DNA from: Methanomicrobia archaeon
GTDB taxonomy: Archaea; Halobacteriota; Syntropharchaeia; Alkanophagales; Methanospirareceae
Reading direction: 5' to 3'
Assembly: GCA_016930255.1 (NCBI GenBank)
Contig: JAFGHB010000035.1
Coordinates: forward strand, 1-44,728
Length of the DNA: 44,728 nt
Part shown: positions 25,898-33,310 of the stretch, one piece after another
Layout: every line of letters starts with the position of its first letter
Numbering within the stretch: position 1 is the first letter of the stretch
Made by a program: the position numbers and the translations under genes
Notes under the pieces: generated by a model
Databases searched by the model: none
What the model saw: only the letters and a program-made list of their open reading frames with translations
Told to the model about the DNA's origin: nothing

Positions 25898-26482
25898 ATG
25901 AAGCGAATACTCGGCGTTGTGGGCAGTCCACGGCGAAACGGTAATACGCATATTCTTGTATCAAAAATACTTGAAGGTGCACAGGTAGAAGGCGCTATCT
26001 GCGACATCCTCTTCCTCAATGATCTGCACATCCGGGAGTGCGACGGCTGTCATACCTGCTGGAAGGGCAAACCGTGTAGTAAGAGCGATGATATGAATGC
26101 CATTTATCCAACGCTCATTGAAAGCGACGTGATTATCTTTGGCACACCGGTCTACTGGTACGGGCCGACGGCATTGATAAAAGGATTTATCGACCGCTTT
26201 GTCTACTTCAATTGCCCCGAGCATCGGGCACAAATCGAAGGTAAATCGGCGGTGCTCGCGGTGCCCTTTGAAGAAGAGGATCCGGAAACCGCCGCGCTTT
26301 TGATCGCCTTCTTTGAGAAGAGTCTTCGGTACGTGCAAATGAACCTCATTGGAAGCGTCATCGTCCCTGGCGTTGGCCGGAAAGGCAAGATTGCGGAAAA
26401 AACGGCGAGCCTATCGGAAGCCTACGACCTCGGGAGAGTAGTGGCAAAACATATACCGGACCGGGAGTATACTACGTTTTAG
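25898..26482 (+). CDS. NADPH-dependent FMN reductase / iron-sulfur flavoprotein-like
   Basis: 194 aa flavodoxin-fold protein: ILGVVGSPRRNGNTHILV is the FMN phosphate loop and GTPVYWYGPTALIKGFIDR the second FMN contact. CDGCHTCWKGKPC is the compact Cys motif of Isf-type iron-sulfur flavoproteins of methanogens, which bind one [4Fe-4S] cluster and handle O2/H2O2 or electron transfer from ferredoxin. Length is as expected. GGTGAAGGTAAC precedes the ATG. Lone gene; physiological partner unknown. Confidence 0.88.
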   Translation: MKRILGVVGSPRRNGNTHILVSKILEGAQVEGAICDILFLNDLHIRECDGCHTCWKGKPCSKSDDMNAIYPTLIESDVIIFGTPVYWYGPTALIKGFIDRFVYFNCPEHRAQIEGKSAVLAVPFEEEDPETAALLIAFFEKSLRYVQMNLIGSVIVPGVGRKGKIAEKTASLSEAYDLGRVVAKHIPDREYTTF

Positions 26483-26697
26483 AGAGAATAACTGGATGAG
26501 AGGGAGCCAAAAGCGGTGAAATAGCTTTCAATTCGACTCTCTGAAGGGGGAATTGTAAACAGCTTCTGAGTTTAGAGTGACCCGAAGATGGGCATAACTT
26601 GAATACGGTGTAACCTGTATGTTGATTATGCCGCCGTGCGGCGAGAGATACCGAAGGTCGCACGGGAATCCATCGGACTGCGGGAACACTAACCACC

Positions 26698-27039
26698 ATG
26701 GCAAGAGAACTCGGCGAGAAGGATATCGCACTCCTGAAGAAGCTCGCGCCTGAGTTAGGAGATATTATCTGCGAGCACGTGCAGATGCCCTTCAGGTCCA
26801 TATTACCACCGCTCTCCAACCATTTCTCGAAAGACGCGGACGACTTCGAGCGCCGACTTCGAGCATTACGTGACGACGAACTGAGGTATCTGGTGGATAT
26901 GATCCTTGACGGGTCGGAAAGTCTGTCATGCGTGCCGCCCGATCATGCCGAGGCGTTCATCTCGCTCGTTGCTGAGAAAATTTCGTACGAGGCCGCCGAT
27001 GAAGTAACAATGGTATATCTCGAGTGGATGTGCTCTTAG
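26698..27039 (+). CDS. Small helical hypothetical protein
   Basis: 113 aa with no family recognised: helical throughout, rich in Leu, Glu and Asp, two regions DDFERRLRALRDDELRYLVDMI and HAEAFISLVAEKI. No metal or nucleotide motif. No Shine-Dalgarno sequence is visible before the ATG. Codon use resembles the neighbours, which is the main reason to accept it. The preceding 26483-26697 shows nothing else. Confidence 0.6.
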   Translation: MARELGEKDIALLKKLAPELGDIICEHVQMPFRSILPPLSNHFSKDADDFERRLRALRDDELRYLVDMILDGSESLSCVPPDHAEAFISLVAEKISYEAADEVTMVYLEWMCS

Positions 27040-27152
27040 AAGGCACGCCTCTCCTGTCACTGCAAACGCTCGAAAAACACCGAACCGCACGCGAAGTGCT
27101 GGGATAAACTCGACCTATACGCACGTGTTACGGTTCAAGCATAAATGGAAAG

Positions 27153-27164
27153 CTTTATATATGC
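27153..27164 (+). promoter_or_regulatory. TATA box of orc1/cdc6
   Basis: CTTTATATATGC, centred about 33 bases before the chosen ATG at 27191, leaves a leader of roughly 8-10 bases. It lies inside the longer in-frame extension from 27125, arguing against that upstream start. Confidence 0.6.
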
Positions 27165-27190
27165 ACTCTTTCTTTTGTGTAAGTCACCGT

Positions 27191-28408
27191 ATGAAAAACC
27201 TGTTCGAAGATCAGATAAGCGAAGGCGAGATATTTGCAAATAAAAAGGTACTCCGACCTACGTATACCCCCGACACGCTACCGCATCGGGAGAAGCACCT
27301 AACCGGTTTAGCTCAGATACTCTCCGCTGCGCTCAAGGGGAAGACAACACCTAATGTGTTGATCTACGGGCATACGGGGACCGGTAAGACCTCTACGGTA
27401 AAATTCGTGTGCCGTGAATTTGAGGAGATGGCACGGAAGACCGGCAGTAATTGCGCTCTGCTGTATATCAACAGCGAGATGTTTGATACGCAGTACCGGA
27501 TTTTTGCCTATATCGCACGGGTATTCAATAAACGTGTCCCTATGATCGGTTGGCCAACGGATCTGGTGTATTCTGTCTTAAAGAAGGAGATAGACGCCGA
27601 GGAGCGACACGTCATTGTGACCCTAGATGAGCTTGACCTGTTAGCGAGTAAAGAAGGCGAGACGTTACATAACCTCCTGAAGATTAACGGAGAGCTTAAT
27701 AATGCGCACCTGAGCGTGATCGGGATTTCAAACGATCCGGCCTTCACGGATTTCTTGGACCCCGGTGTAAAGTCGTCGCTCAGCGAAGAAGAGCTACTAT
27801 TTTCACCGTATAGTGCCGAGCAGTTGGAGGATATCCTGTACGCACGGGCGGAAATGGCGTTTACTGATGCGGCGCTTGACGATATGGTGTTACCACGCTG
27901 TGCAGCCCTCGCAGCCTCGAAACAGGGCGATGCAAAGTATGCTCTTGACCTCCTTCGGGTATCAGGCGAAAATGCAGAGCGGGCACGATCCAAAAAGGTG
28001 CGCGAGGAGCATGTACAACTCGCACGCGAGATGATACAGGCGGACAACGTGGCGGAAGAGATAAAGACGCTGCCACTCCACTCAAAGATTGTACTCTCCA
28101 GTGTGCTTCTCTTAAGCCGCGATCAAAAAAAAAGAGGCTTTTCCAGCGGTGAAGTGTATAGCATGTATCAGCGATTATGCCGCTATCTGGACACGAGTGC
28201 ATTAACACCCCGGCGTGTTACTGATTTTGTCTCCGAATTGGACATTCTGGGATTGCTCAATGCGATTATTGTTAACAAAGGGAGATACGGAAGGACCAAG
28301 ATAATCACTCTGGGTATACCTGAAGACTGTGTGCAACCGGTATTATTCGGGGACTATAAACTGAGAGCGCTCGCGAATATTAGCGAAATAGCGCCGATAC
28401 CCGTGTAA
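27191..28408 (+). CDS. cdc6: Orc1/Cdc6-family replication initiator
   Basis: 405 aa AAA+ ATPase that binds origins and loads MCM. Seen: N-terminal LRPTYTPDTLPHREKHL, Walker A IYGHTGTGKTSTVKFV, Walker B VIVTLDELDLLAS, sensor 1 IGISNDP, the Orc1 segment SSLSEEELLFSPYSAEQLEDIL, sensor 2 GDAKYALDLLR, and a C-terminal winged helix (RRVTDFVSELDILGLLNAII). ATG 27191 is chosen over an in-frame start at 27125 because MKNLFEDQI matches the family N terminus and the TATA box lies between them. In archaea this gene usually lies beside an origin; an ORB-like motif is found 300 bases downstream. Confidence 0.93.
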   Translation: MKNLFEDQISEGEIFANKKVLRPTYTPDTLPHREKHLTGLAQILSAALKGKTTPNVLIYGHTGTGKTSTVKFVCREFEEMARKTGSNCALLYINSEMFDTQYRIFAYIARVFNKRVPMIGWPTDLVYSVLKKEIDAEERHVIVTLDELDLLASKEGETLHNLLKINGELNNAHLSVIGISNDPAFTDFLDPGVKSSLSEEELLFSPYSAEQLEDILYARAEMAFTDAALDDMVLPRCAALAASKQGDAKYALDLLRVSGENAERARSKKVREEHVQLAREMIQADNVAEEIKTLPLHSKIVLSSVLLLSRDQKKRGFSSGEVYSMYQRLCRYLDTSALTPRRVTDFVSELDILGLLNAIIVNKGRYGRTKIITLGIPEDCVQPVLFGDYKLRALANISEIAPIPV

Positions 28409-28510
28409 GGCGACTGAACGAGTTGACACACGCTTAATGGAGCTTTTCACGTGGGCATTACAATAAACCCGCTTAGCAGGCAATTCCAGAGCTGCATTAC
28501 CGTCCGCGCT

Positions 28511-28636
28511 TCAGAGCTGCATCATTGCCGTGATCGCAGAACCGATCATTATTAACGCCAGTAACAGCCCTATTATCGTCCTTTGCAATCTGCCACCACT
28601 ACTGCTATCCTTCTTCACGTGCCCCTTTCTCGCCAT
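28511..28636 (-). CDS. Small single-TM protein (41 aa)
   Basis: Minus-strand ORF too short for routine calls: MARKGHVKKDSSSGG, then a hydrophobic helix (about residues 20-40, TIIGLLLALIMIGSAITAMM). A basic, Ser/Gly-rich N terminus followed by a single C-terminal TM resembles tail-anchored proteins such as Sec61-beta in outline, but the length and sequence do not match that family well. It fills the gap between cdc6 and the next gene. Start context is weak. Confidence 0.45.
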   Translation of the reverse strand: MARKGHVKKDSSSGGRLQRTIIGLLLALIMIGSAITAMMQL

Positions 28637-28703
28637 CTCATCATGTATCTATACCCCTTGCACTCTATTAATGCCTTTGGTAATTCACGTTTTCCTTCGG
28701 CCG

Positions 28704-28721
28704 TCACTGGAAACGCAGCGG
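28704..28721. other. Candidate ORB-like origin motif
   Basis: TCACTGGAAACGCAGCGG resembles the core of euryarchaeal origin recognition boxes (TCCACTGGAAAC followed by a G-rich end); a second GGGAAACCAAACGG follows at once. It lies in the gap between cdc6 and the next plus-strand gene. Only one good copy is seen and no inverted partner or strongly AT-rich unwinding element was found, so this is tentative. Confidence 0.3.
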
Positions 28722-28839
28722 GAAACCAAACGGCGAAGAAACAAATCGAGGTGCTATCACCAGCTATCACCATTCAGCGCACCCATAACTTCAAAAACCT
28801 GTACGGCTGTAGAAGTACGTATACAGATTAATAAGACCC

Positions 28840-29088
28840 ATGACAACTGAGCAATCAAAGCCGCTGGAAGGGAAAAAGGGCAGCGCGAAAAAAACGCTTC
28901 AGGAAGATGTAAATGAAACCCTGGCGAACATGAAAAGCGGAGATGAATGCATCAGCAATGCGGTAGAAAAGCTGCTGAAGAAGAAGGACGAACTGCCGCC
29001 TGTGGGGAACGTCATTGGCGTGGTGAAGAACAGCGGCATACTAGAGGTGTTTGACGAAAAGATCAAGCGGAAATACAAGCTCAAATGA
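28840..29088 (+). CDS. Small charged hypothetical protein
   Basis: 82 aa, lysine- and glutamate-rich with a helical centre (QEDVNETLANMKSGDECIS, VEKLLKKKDELPPVG) and a short beta-like end (VIGVVKNSGILEVFDEKIKRKYKLK). No domain recognised; soluble. Start ATG 28840 follows TATA-like GTATACAGATTAATAAG closely, so the leader is short. Probably real by composition and start context. Confidence 0.6.
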   Translation: MTTEQSKPLEGKKGSAKKTLQEDVNETLANMKSGDECISNAVEKLLKKKDELPPVGNVIGVVKNSGILEVFDEKIKRKYKLK

Positions 29089-29257
29089 GCGTTGCTCGGC
29101 GTTATGTCTATGCTTTAATGAGACATCATCCTTTTACAGCGCATTGCTACTCTTCACCGTACAGGGCTTATTCATCTTTGTCGGTTTGTATCACGGGATT
29201 CTCAATTGCGATCTTTATGAGCTCGACTATCCCTTGTTAAAGCAGAGCGGAACATGA

Positions 29258-29752
29258 ATGAACGAACGGGCTAAAACCGAATCGAAAGCACCCGTCTTCG
29301 GCTGGCGAGAATGGTTTTCTTTTCTTCCCTTGTTTATAACCTATATCATACTGGGCTTCTACGCTATCTTTCGCATCGAGCCCCTGTTAGCCTTCGGTTA
29401 CCTTGCTTACATCCTTGCGTTCTATGTTGTGGGTACCTCATATATCTTCTGCGCAAAATGCCCCCATTACGGACAGCGGTGCTCATATATCTTCGCGGGG
29501 CTGCTTGCCAAGCGGTTATTCAAACAAAGATACGGAGATTGCTCCCGTATTGAGAGGACGTATCCCGTGGTCGCTCTGATGCTCCTCTTTATCATTCCGA
29601 TGCTTTTTGTCTTAGATAACCTGTTCTATTTGCTGACCTTACTGGTGCTCATCGTCGTCATGTTTGGCATCGTAAAGCCGTTCATTGTCTGCGCCACCTG
29701 CCAGTATTCGCACTGTTTCGGAAAAGCTTTATCAGATAAAGTGAAAAGATAA
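29258..29752 (+). CDS. Cys-motif membrane protein, copy 1 of a tandem pair
   Basis: 164 aa. Two hydrophobic hairpins (about 20-66 and 107-143). After the first comes CAKCPHYGQRCSYIFAGLLAKRLF, after the second CATCQYSHCFGKAL. The same layout (CxxC-xYxxxC after each hairpin) is found in the next gene, three bases on, so the two are diverged duplicates. I recall similar proteins in methanogens, without known function. Cysteines on one membrane face suggest a metal or redox site. Confidence 0.75.
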   Translation: MNERAKTESKAPVFGWREWFSFLPLFITYIILGFYAIFRIEPLLAFGYLAYILAFYVVGTSYIFCAKCPHYGQRCSYIFAGLLAKRLFKQRYGDCSRIERTYPVVALMLLFIIPMLFVLDNLFYLLTLLVLIVVMFGIVKPFIVCATCQYSHCFGKALSDKVKR

Positions 29753-29755
29753 CCC

Positions 29756-30280
29756 ATGGAAGAAACGAACTGTTACGATAACTTCCCCGCATGGATGGCG
29801 CTTTTAGCCACTGCGGTTACCCTCGCGATCTACGGCATCGGTGCCTATATTCTGGTGGGATTTAGCATTATCATCGCTATCCTCTACCTGCTCTACTGTC
29901 TCTGGATTGAACAAAGGGTACTGCGGCGAAGTTGTGTGAACTGTTTTTATTACGGCAAAACGTGCGGGTTAGGACGGGGCAAGCTCTGCTCGGTACTCTT
30001 CGAAAAGGGCGACCCGCAACGATTCGCTGCGGCTGAGATCTCATGGACTGCCATACTGCCTGATTTCCTGGTATTCATCATTCCGCTCGTTGGTGGGATT
30101 ATCCTCATAATGATGGCGTTTACGTGGCTTCTCGTAGCGCTCGTGGCGCTCTTTGCCATACTGGCATTCGGCGGTACTGCAGTTATACGGGGCTCGTTCG
30201 CCTGTAAATATTGCAAACAACGAGAGATCGGCTGCCCCGCCGAGCGGTTGTTCAGTAAAGAAGAAACGCACCATGAATAG
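29756..30280 (+). CDS. Cys-motif membrane protein, copy 2 of a tandem pair
   Basis: 174 aa, same plan as its upstream neighbour: hairpin about 14-50, CVNCFYYGKTCGLGRGKLC, a soluble piece with FAAAEISW, hairpin about 100-142, then CKYCKQREIGCPAERLF. Both copies keep a Cys pair plus third Cys at each site. It overlaps nothing and starts 4 bases after the previous stop, so co-transcription and perhaps a heterodimer are likely. Function unknown. Confidence 0.78.
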   Translation: MEETNCYDNFPAWMALLATAVTLAIYGIGAYILVGFSIIIAILYLLYCLWIEQRVLRRSCVNCFYYGKTCGLGRGKLCSVLFEKGDPQRFAAAEISWTAILPDFLVFIIPLVGGIILIMMAFTWLLVALVALFAILAFGGTAVIRGSFACKYCKQREIGCPAERLFSKEETHHE

Positions 30281-30327
30281 GAGCCTTATGTACGTACAGA
30301 TGCAGAGAGGAGAGAGAGTTAGTTAGT

Positions 30328-30615
30328 ATGTCAGAGCCGCTGAAAGAGTCGGTCTTGAAAGCATTACAGCAGATACCGGGAGTGGGTAGGGAAATTGCTG
30401 CGGATCTGTGGGACATAGGGGTTCGTTCAGTGCACGATTTGAACGAGCAGGATCCCGCAGAACTCTATCGTGCGCTTTGTGATCGAAAGGGTATGCATGT
30501 TGATCGATGCATGCTTTACGTATTTCGGTGTGCCGTGTATTATGCTTCAAACACGAGCCGTAATCCTGAACTGCTGAAGTGGTGGAACTGGAAAGACGAA
30601 GATACGAGGCGGTAG
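30328..30615 (+). CDS. Cdd1-family helix-hairpin-helix protein
   Basis: 95 aa matching the 'pathogenicity locus' Cdd1 family, a small helix-hairpin-helix protein despite its name: LQQIPGVGREIAADLWDIGVRSVHDLNEQDPAELYRAL and then DRCMLYVFRCAVYYAS. The hairpin GxGxxxA is the nucleic-acid-binding element. Purine-rich GAGAGGAGAGAGAG precedes the ATG. Biological role of the family is not established. Confidence 0.85.
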   Translation: MSEPLKESVLKALQQIPGVGREIAADLWDIGVRSVHDLNEQDPAELYRALCDRKGMHVDRCMLYVFRCAVYYASNTSRNPELLKWWNWKDEDTRR

Positions 30616-30734
30616 AGAAGGGAAGGCTTTTAGTTAGATGCCTGTCGAAAACACTGGCTCGGTCACGCACGTGAAACGGAACGGGGGTGGAACAACCGCA
30701 TATCCTTTTAACTTCTACTATGTAAGGAGCAGTT

Positions 30735-31136
30735 ATGAGCACGCTAGAGGAGTTTTCAAAGAGGGACAACTACGCGGCATTGTCAGGAATAACGCTCTTG
30801 GAAGTTTCGGAAGGGCGGGCACGAGCGAGGATGGAACTGACCGAGAAGCATCATAATTGCTTTGGGACGGTACACGGCGGCGCGATCTTCACCCTGGCGG
30901 ATTTCGTGTTCGGCGTCGCTTCTAATTCGCATGGTACGGTTTCCGTGGCTATCAATTCCTCCATCTCGTTCTTTAAAGCGGCATCATCAGGAATTTTATA
31001 CGCGGAAGCGCGGGAGGTATCGTTTCATCCGAAACTCGCCAGTTACGCCATTGACGTGACGAACGAAGAGGATGAACTGATCGCGTCATTCCAGGGTATG
31101 GTATACCGAAAACGGGATAAATTGAAGCTCGAATAG
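30735..31136 (+). CDS. PaaI-type hotdog thioesterase
   Basis: 133 aa, full length for the PaaI/4HBT family. NCFGTVHGGAIFTLADFVFGVASN holds the HGG(A)xxxxAD active-site helix, followed by AINSSISFFKAASSG and the final strands. Such proteins hydrolyse acyl-CoA (often aryl- or phenylacetyl-CoA). AAGGAGCAGTT lies just before the ATG. Start at 30735 gives the standard N terminus. Substrate unknown. Confidence 0.88.
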   Translation: MSTLEEFSKRDNYAALSGITLLEVSEGRARARMELTEKHHNCFGTVHGGAIFTLADFVFGVASNSHGTVSVAINSSISFFKAASSGILYAEAREVSFHPKLASYAIDVTNEEDELIASFQGMVYRKRDKLKLE

Positions 31137-31162
31137 TTAGTTGTGCGCTGCTTTCAGGAGAG

Positions 31163-31492
31163 ATGAACGTGATTGACTTGAAAGATTTGGCTGAGAAAGA
31201 AACGCTTCCAGGCTAAATTCGTGCATTCGGCAAACGTGACGGTCTCCTATTGGACTGTCAAAGCGGGGGCGACGCTGCCGGAACATGCGCATCCGCATGA
31301 GCAGATTACGAACATGCTCGAGGGCACGTTTGAAATGATCGTTGACGGAGAACAGCAGACGTTGAAAGCCAACATGGTCGTAGTCATTCCTTCTAACGTC
31401 CGCCATTCAGGAACCGCGCTCACCGATTGTAAAATCCTCGATGTCTTTATCCAGTACGCGAAGACTATCGTGATCCTGCTGAACGAGGTTGA
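31163..31492 (+). pseudogene. Cupin-domain gene with two compensating frameshifts
   Basis: Intact cupin signatures are spread over two frames. Frame 1 from ATG 31163 (AGGAG just upstream) reads [16 protein letters not shown] and stops at 31214; frame 2 continues [45 protein letters not shown] to CKILDVF; frame 1 resumes from about 31448 with [14 protein letters not shown] and TGA 31490-31492, the normal end of this single-domain cupin family. The reconstructed protein is about 109 aa. A one-base gain near 31211-31212 (GG) and a one-base loss near 31446-31448 (TTT) explain it; both are homopolymers, so sequencing error is as likely as decay. A GTG at 31221 gives a 104-codon frame with a garbled C terminus. 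Confidence 0.75.
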
Positions 31493-31515
31493 AAGCGATC
31501 TAATCTACTCTACTG

Positions 31516-33153
31516 CTATTCACCGTAGCAATTGATGCCCGTGAACTTCTCGCGATACGATGCTAACAGCGGTGTCAGTTTTCGGTCTGGCACTTGTACG
31601 TTTTTGAGTCGTTCTTCGATCTCAGCATCGCTCAGCTTCACATTGAGCGTCCGGTTCGGGATATCGATCTCGACGATATCGCCGTTCTGGATAGTCCCGA
31701 TTGCGCCGCCGTTGTATGCCTCCATCTCGATATGGCCAATGCACGGTCCAGACGTGCCCCCGGAGAACCGGCCGTCGGTGAGTAACGCAACCCGTTTGTA
31801 CCCGGCACCCATGATCACATCGGTTGGCGTGAGCATTTCCGGCATGCCCGGCGCGCCTGCCGGTCCTTGGAACGGTAACACGACGACGTCACCCTCGGCA
31901 ATCTCTTTTGCTTCGATCGCGTCCAGCAAGTCTTTTTCAGTATAAAACACCTTTGCCGGTCCGGAATGTACCATCATCGATTCATCAACCGCAGTCTGCT
32001 TGATGATCGAGCTGTGTGCGATATTTCCTTTGAGGACGGCGATACCGCCTTCAGCGAAGTACGCGTTATCCAGCGTTCTTATAACCGTATCGTCCAGGAC
32101 CTTCCCTTCTGCTGCGATCTCTTTGATCGATTTACCGTTTACGGTCGGCGAGTCTTTGAGCATAGCCTTTAAACGGTTGAGCATGCCGGGAATGCCACCT
32201 GCGCGGTCGATGTCCGCCATTTCGTGCGGCCCTGCGGGAATGATCTTACACAGATTGGGGGTCTCGCGCGAGATCGTATCGAACAGATTAACGTCGATAT
32301 CAACCCCTGCTTCTCGGGCGATTGCGGGAATGTGCAATACGGTATTGGTCGAGCCGCCCATCGCCATATCGACGCGAATCGCGTTCTCAAACGCGTTTTG
32401 TGTCATGATCTCGCGCGGCTTCAGATCGGCCTTTACCAACTCGACGATCCGCTTACCGGTCTCGTACGCCTGCTTCTTCTTTTCCGGGTCGAGTGCCAGC
32501 GTCGTCGCACAGCGTGTGACGGACATGCCTAGGACCTCGGTAACCGTTGCCATGGTATTTGCGGTATAAAGCCCGACACATGAGCCGGCCCCACACACCA
32601 TGTGTGGTAAGAACGCTTCAGCCTCTTCCGCAGTCATCTTCCCCCCTTTTACTTTACCCACGAGCCCAAACCCTTCGATCGGATGGTGCTTCTGACCCTC
32701 AACGACATTCGCCTTCATTGGCCCGCCGGTAAGCATAACAGCGGGTAAATTCAGCCGTCCCGCAGCCATCAACATGCCCGGTGTGATTTTATCGCAGTTC
32801 GTTACGCCAACCCAGCCATCCATAGAGTGCGAGAGGGTCATGATCTCCACATTATCCGCAATGTGCTCGCGACTCGGCAGGCTGAGCCGCATCTCCACAT
32901 GCATTGCAATACCGTCACAGACGCCGGGAACGCCCCATTCCAAGGGCACACCGCCGGCATCCCGTATTCCTCGCTTTACTTCCTGCGTTAACGCGTTCAA
33001 GTGGATATGGCCCGGGATGATATCGTTATAGCTGTTCGCAACGCCGATAAACGGCTTGTCCAGATCAAAATCCGCTGCCGTGAGTCCTGCGGACAGTAAC
33101 AACGCCCGGTGCGGTAAGGTCTCTATACCTTCTTTTAAAACGTCCGATCGCAT
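31516..33153 (-). CDS. ilvD: Dihydroxy-acid dehydratase
   Basis: 545 aa from ATG 33153 ([11 protein letters not shown]). Converts 2,3-dihydroxy-isovalerate and -methylvalerate to the 2-oxoacids in valine/isoleucine synthesis. Seen: [63 protein letters not shown] and [16 protein letters not shown], with the Fe-S Cys residues in NCDK, GSC and the substrate region. The longer frame to 33174 is unlikely since GGTGATGAG serves as the ribosome binding site. A minus-strand TATA box lies about 38 bases upstream. Stands alone from other ilv genes in this window. Confidence 0.95.
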   Translation of the reverse strand: MRSDVLKEGIETLPHRALLLSAGLTAADFDLDKPFIGVANSYNDIIPGHIHLNALTQEVKRGIRDAGGVPLEWGVPGVCDGIAMHVEMRLSLPSREHIADNVEIMTLSHSMDGWVGVTNCDKITPGMLMAAGRLNLPAVMLTGGPMKANVVEGQKHHPIEGFGLVGKVKGGKMTAEEAEAFLPHMVCGAGSCVGLYTANTMATVTEVLGMSVTRCATTLALDPEKKKQAYETGKRIVELVKADLKPREIMTQNAFENAIRVDMAMGGSTNTVLHIPAIAREAGVDIDVNLFDTISRETPNLCKIIPAGPHEMADIDRAGGIPGMLNRLKAMLKDSPTVNGKSIKEIAAEGKVLDDTVIRTLDNAYFAEGGIAVLKGNIAHSSIIKQTAVDESMMVHSGPAKVFYTEKDLLDAIEAKEIAEGDVVVLPFQGPAGAPGMPEMLTPTDVIMGAGYKRVALLTDGRFSGGTSGPCIGHIEMEAYNGGAIGTIQNGDIVEIDIPNRTLNVKLSDAEIEERLKNVQVPDRKLTPLLASYREKFTGINCYGE

Positions 33154-33184
33154 TCTCATCACCCACATTAACAAAGCAAATCGA

Positions 33185-33195
33185 GCTATAAATAG
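33185..33195 (-). promoter_or_regulatory. TATA box of ilvD
   Basis: GCTATAAATAG on the plus strand (CTATTTATAGC on the minus) centred about 37 bases before ATG 33153, leaving a leader near 10-12 bases. Confidence 0.5.
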
Positions 33196-33256
33196 ATGCG
33201 GTTATCAACAAGACGTAACAAGGACATGTCTGGATCTCTTTGAGAGAAATAGTAAG

Positions 33257-33283
33257 TTTTATATGACCTCAGTTAAGTACTTA
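33257..33283 (+). promoter_or_regulatory. TATA box and palindrome before the beta-helix gene
   Basis: TTTTATATG (33257-33265) fits a TATA element about 48 bases before ATG 33311. The 10-bp palindrome TAAGTACTTA (33274-33283) lies between it and the expected start site, in operator position. Confidence 0.4.
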
Positions 33284-33310
33284 CCAAACCTTTTACTATG
33301 GGTGGAAAAA

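Noticed and set aside
29051-29257. 68-codon plus-strand frame with a hydrophobic stretch abutting the first Cys-motif membrane gene
   Set aside because: It starts inside the previous gene in another frame, has no start codon or ribosome binding site nearer the hydrophobic part, and no family match. A small real protein is possible but not supported.
33056-33310. Upstream extension of the beta-helix gene
   Set aside because: It would overlap ilvD antisense and bury the signal peptide 85 residues inside; the TATA box and GGTGG place the start at 33311.
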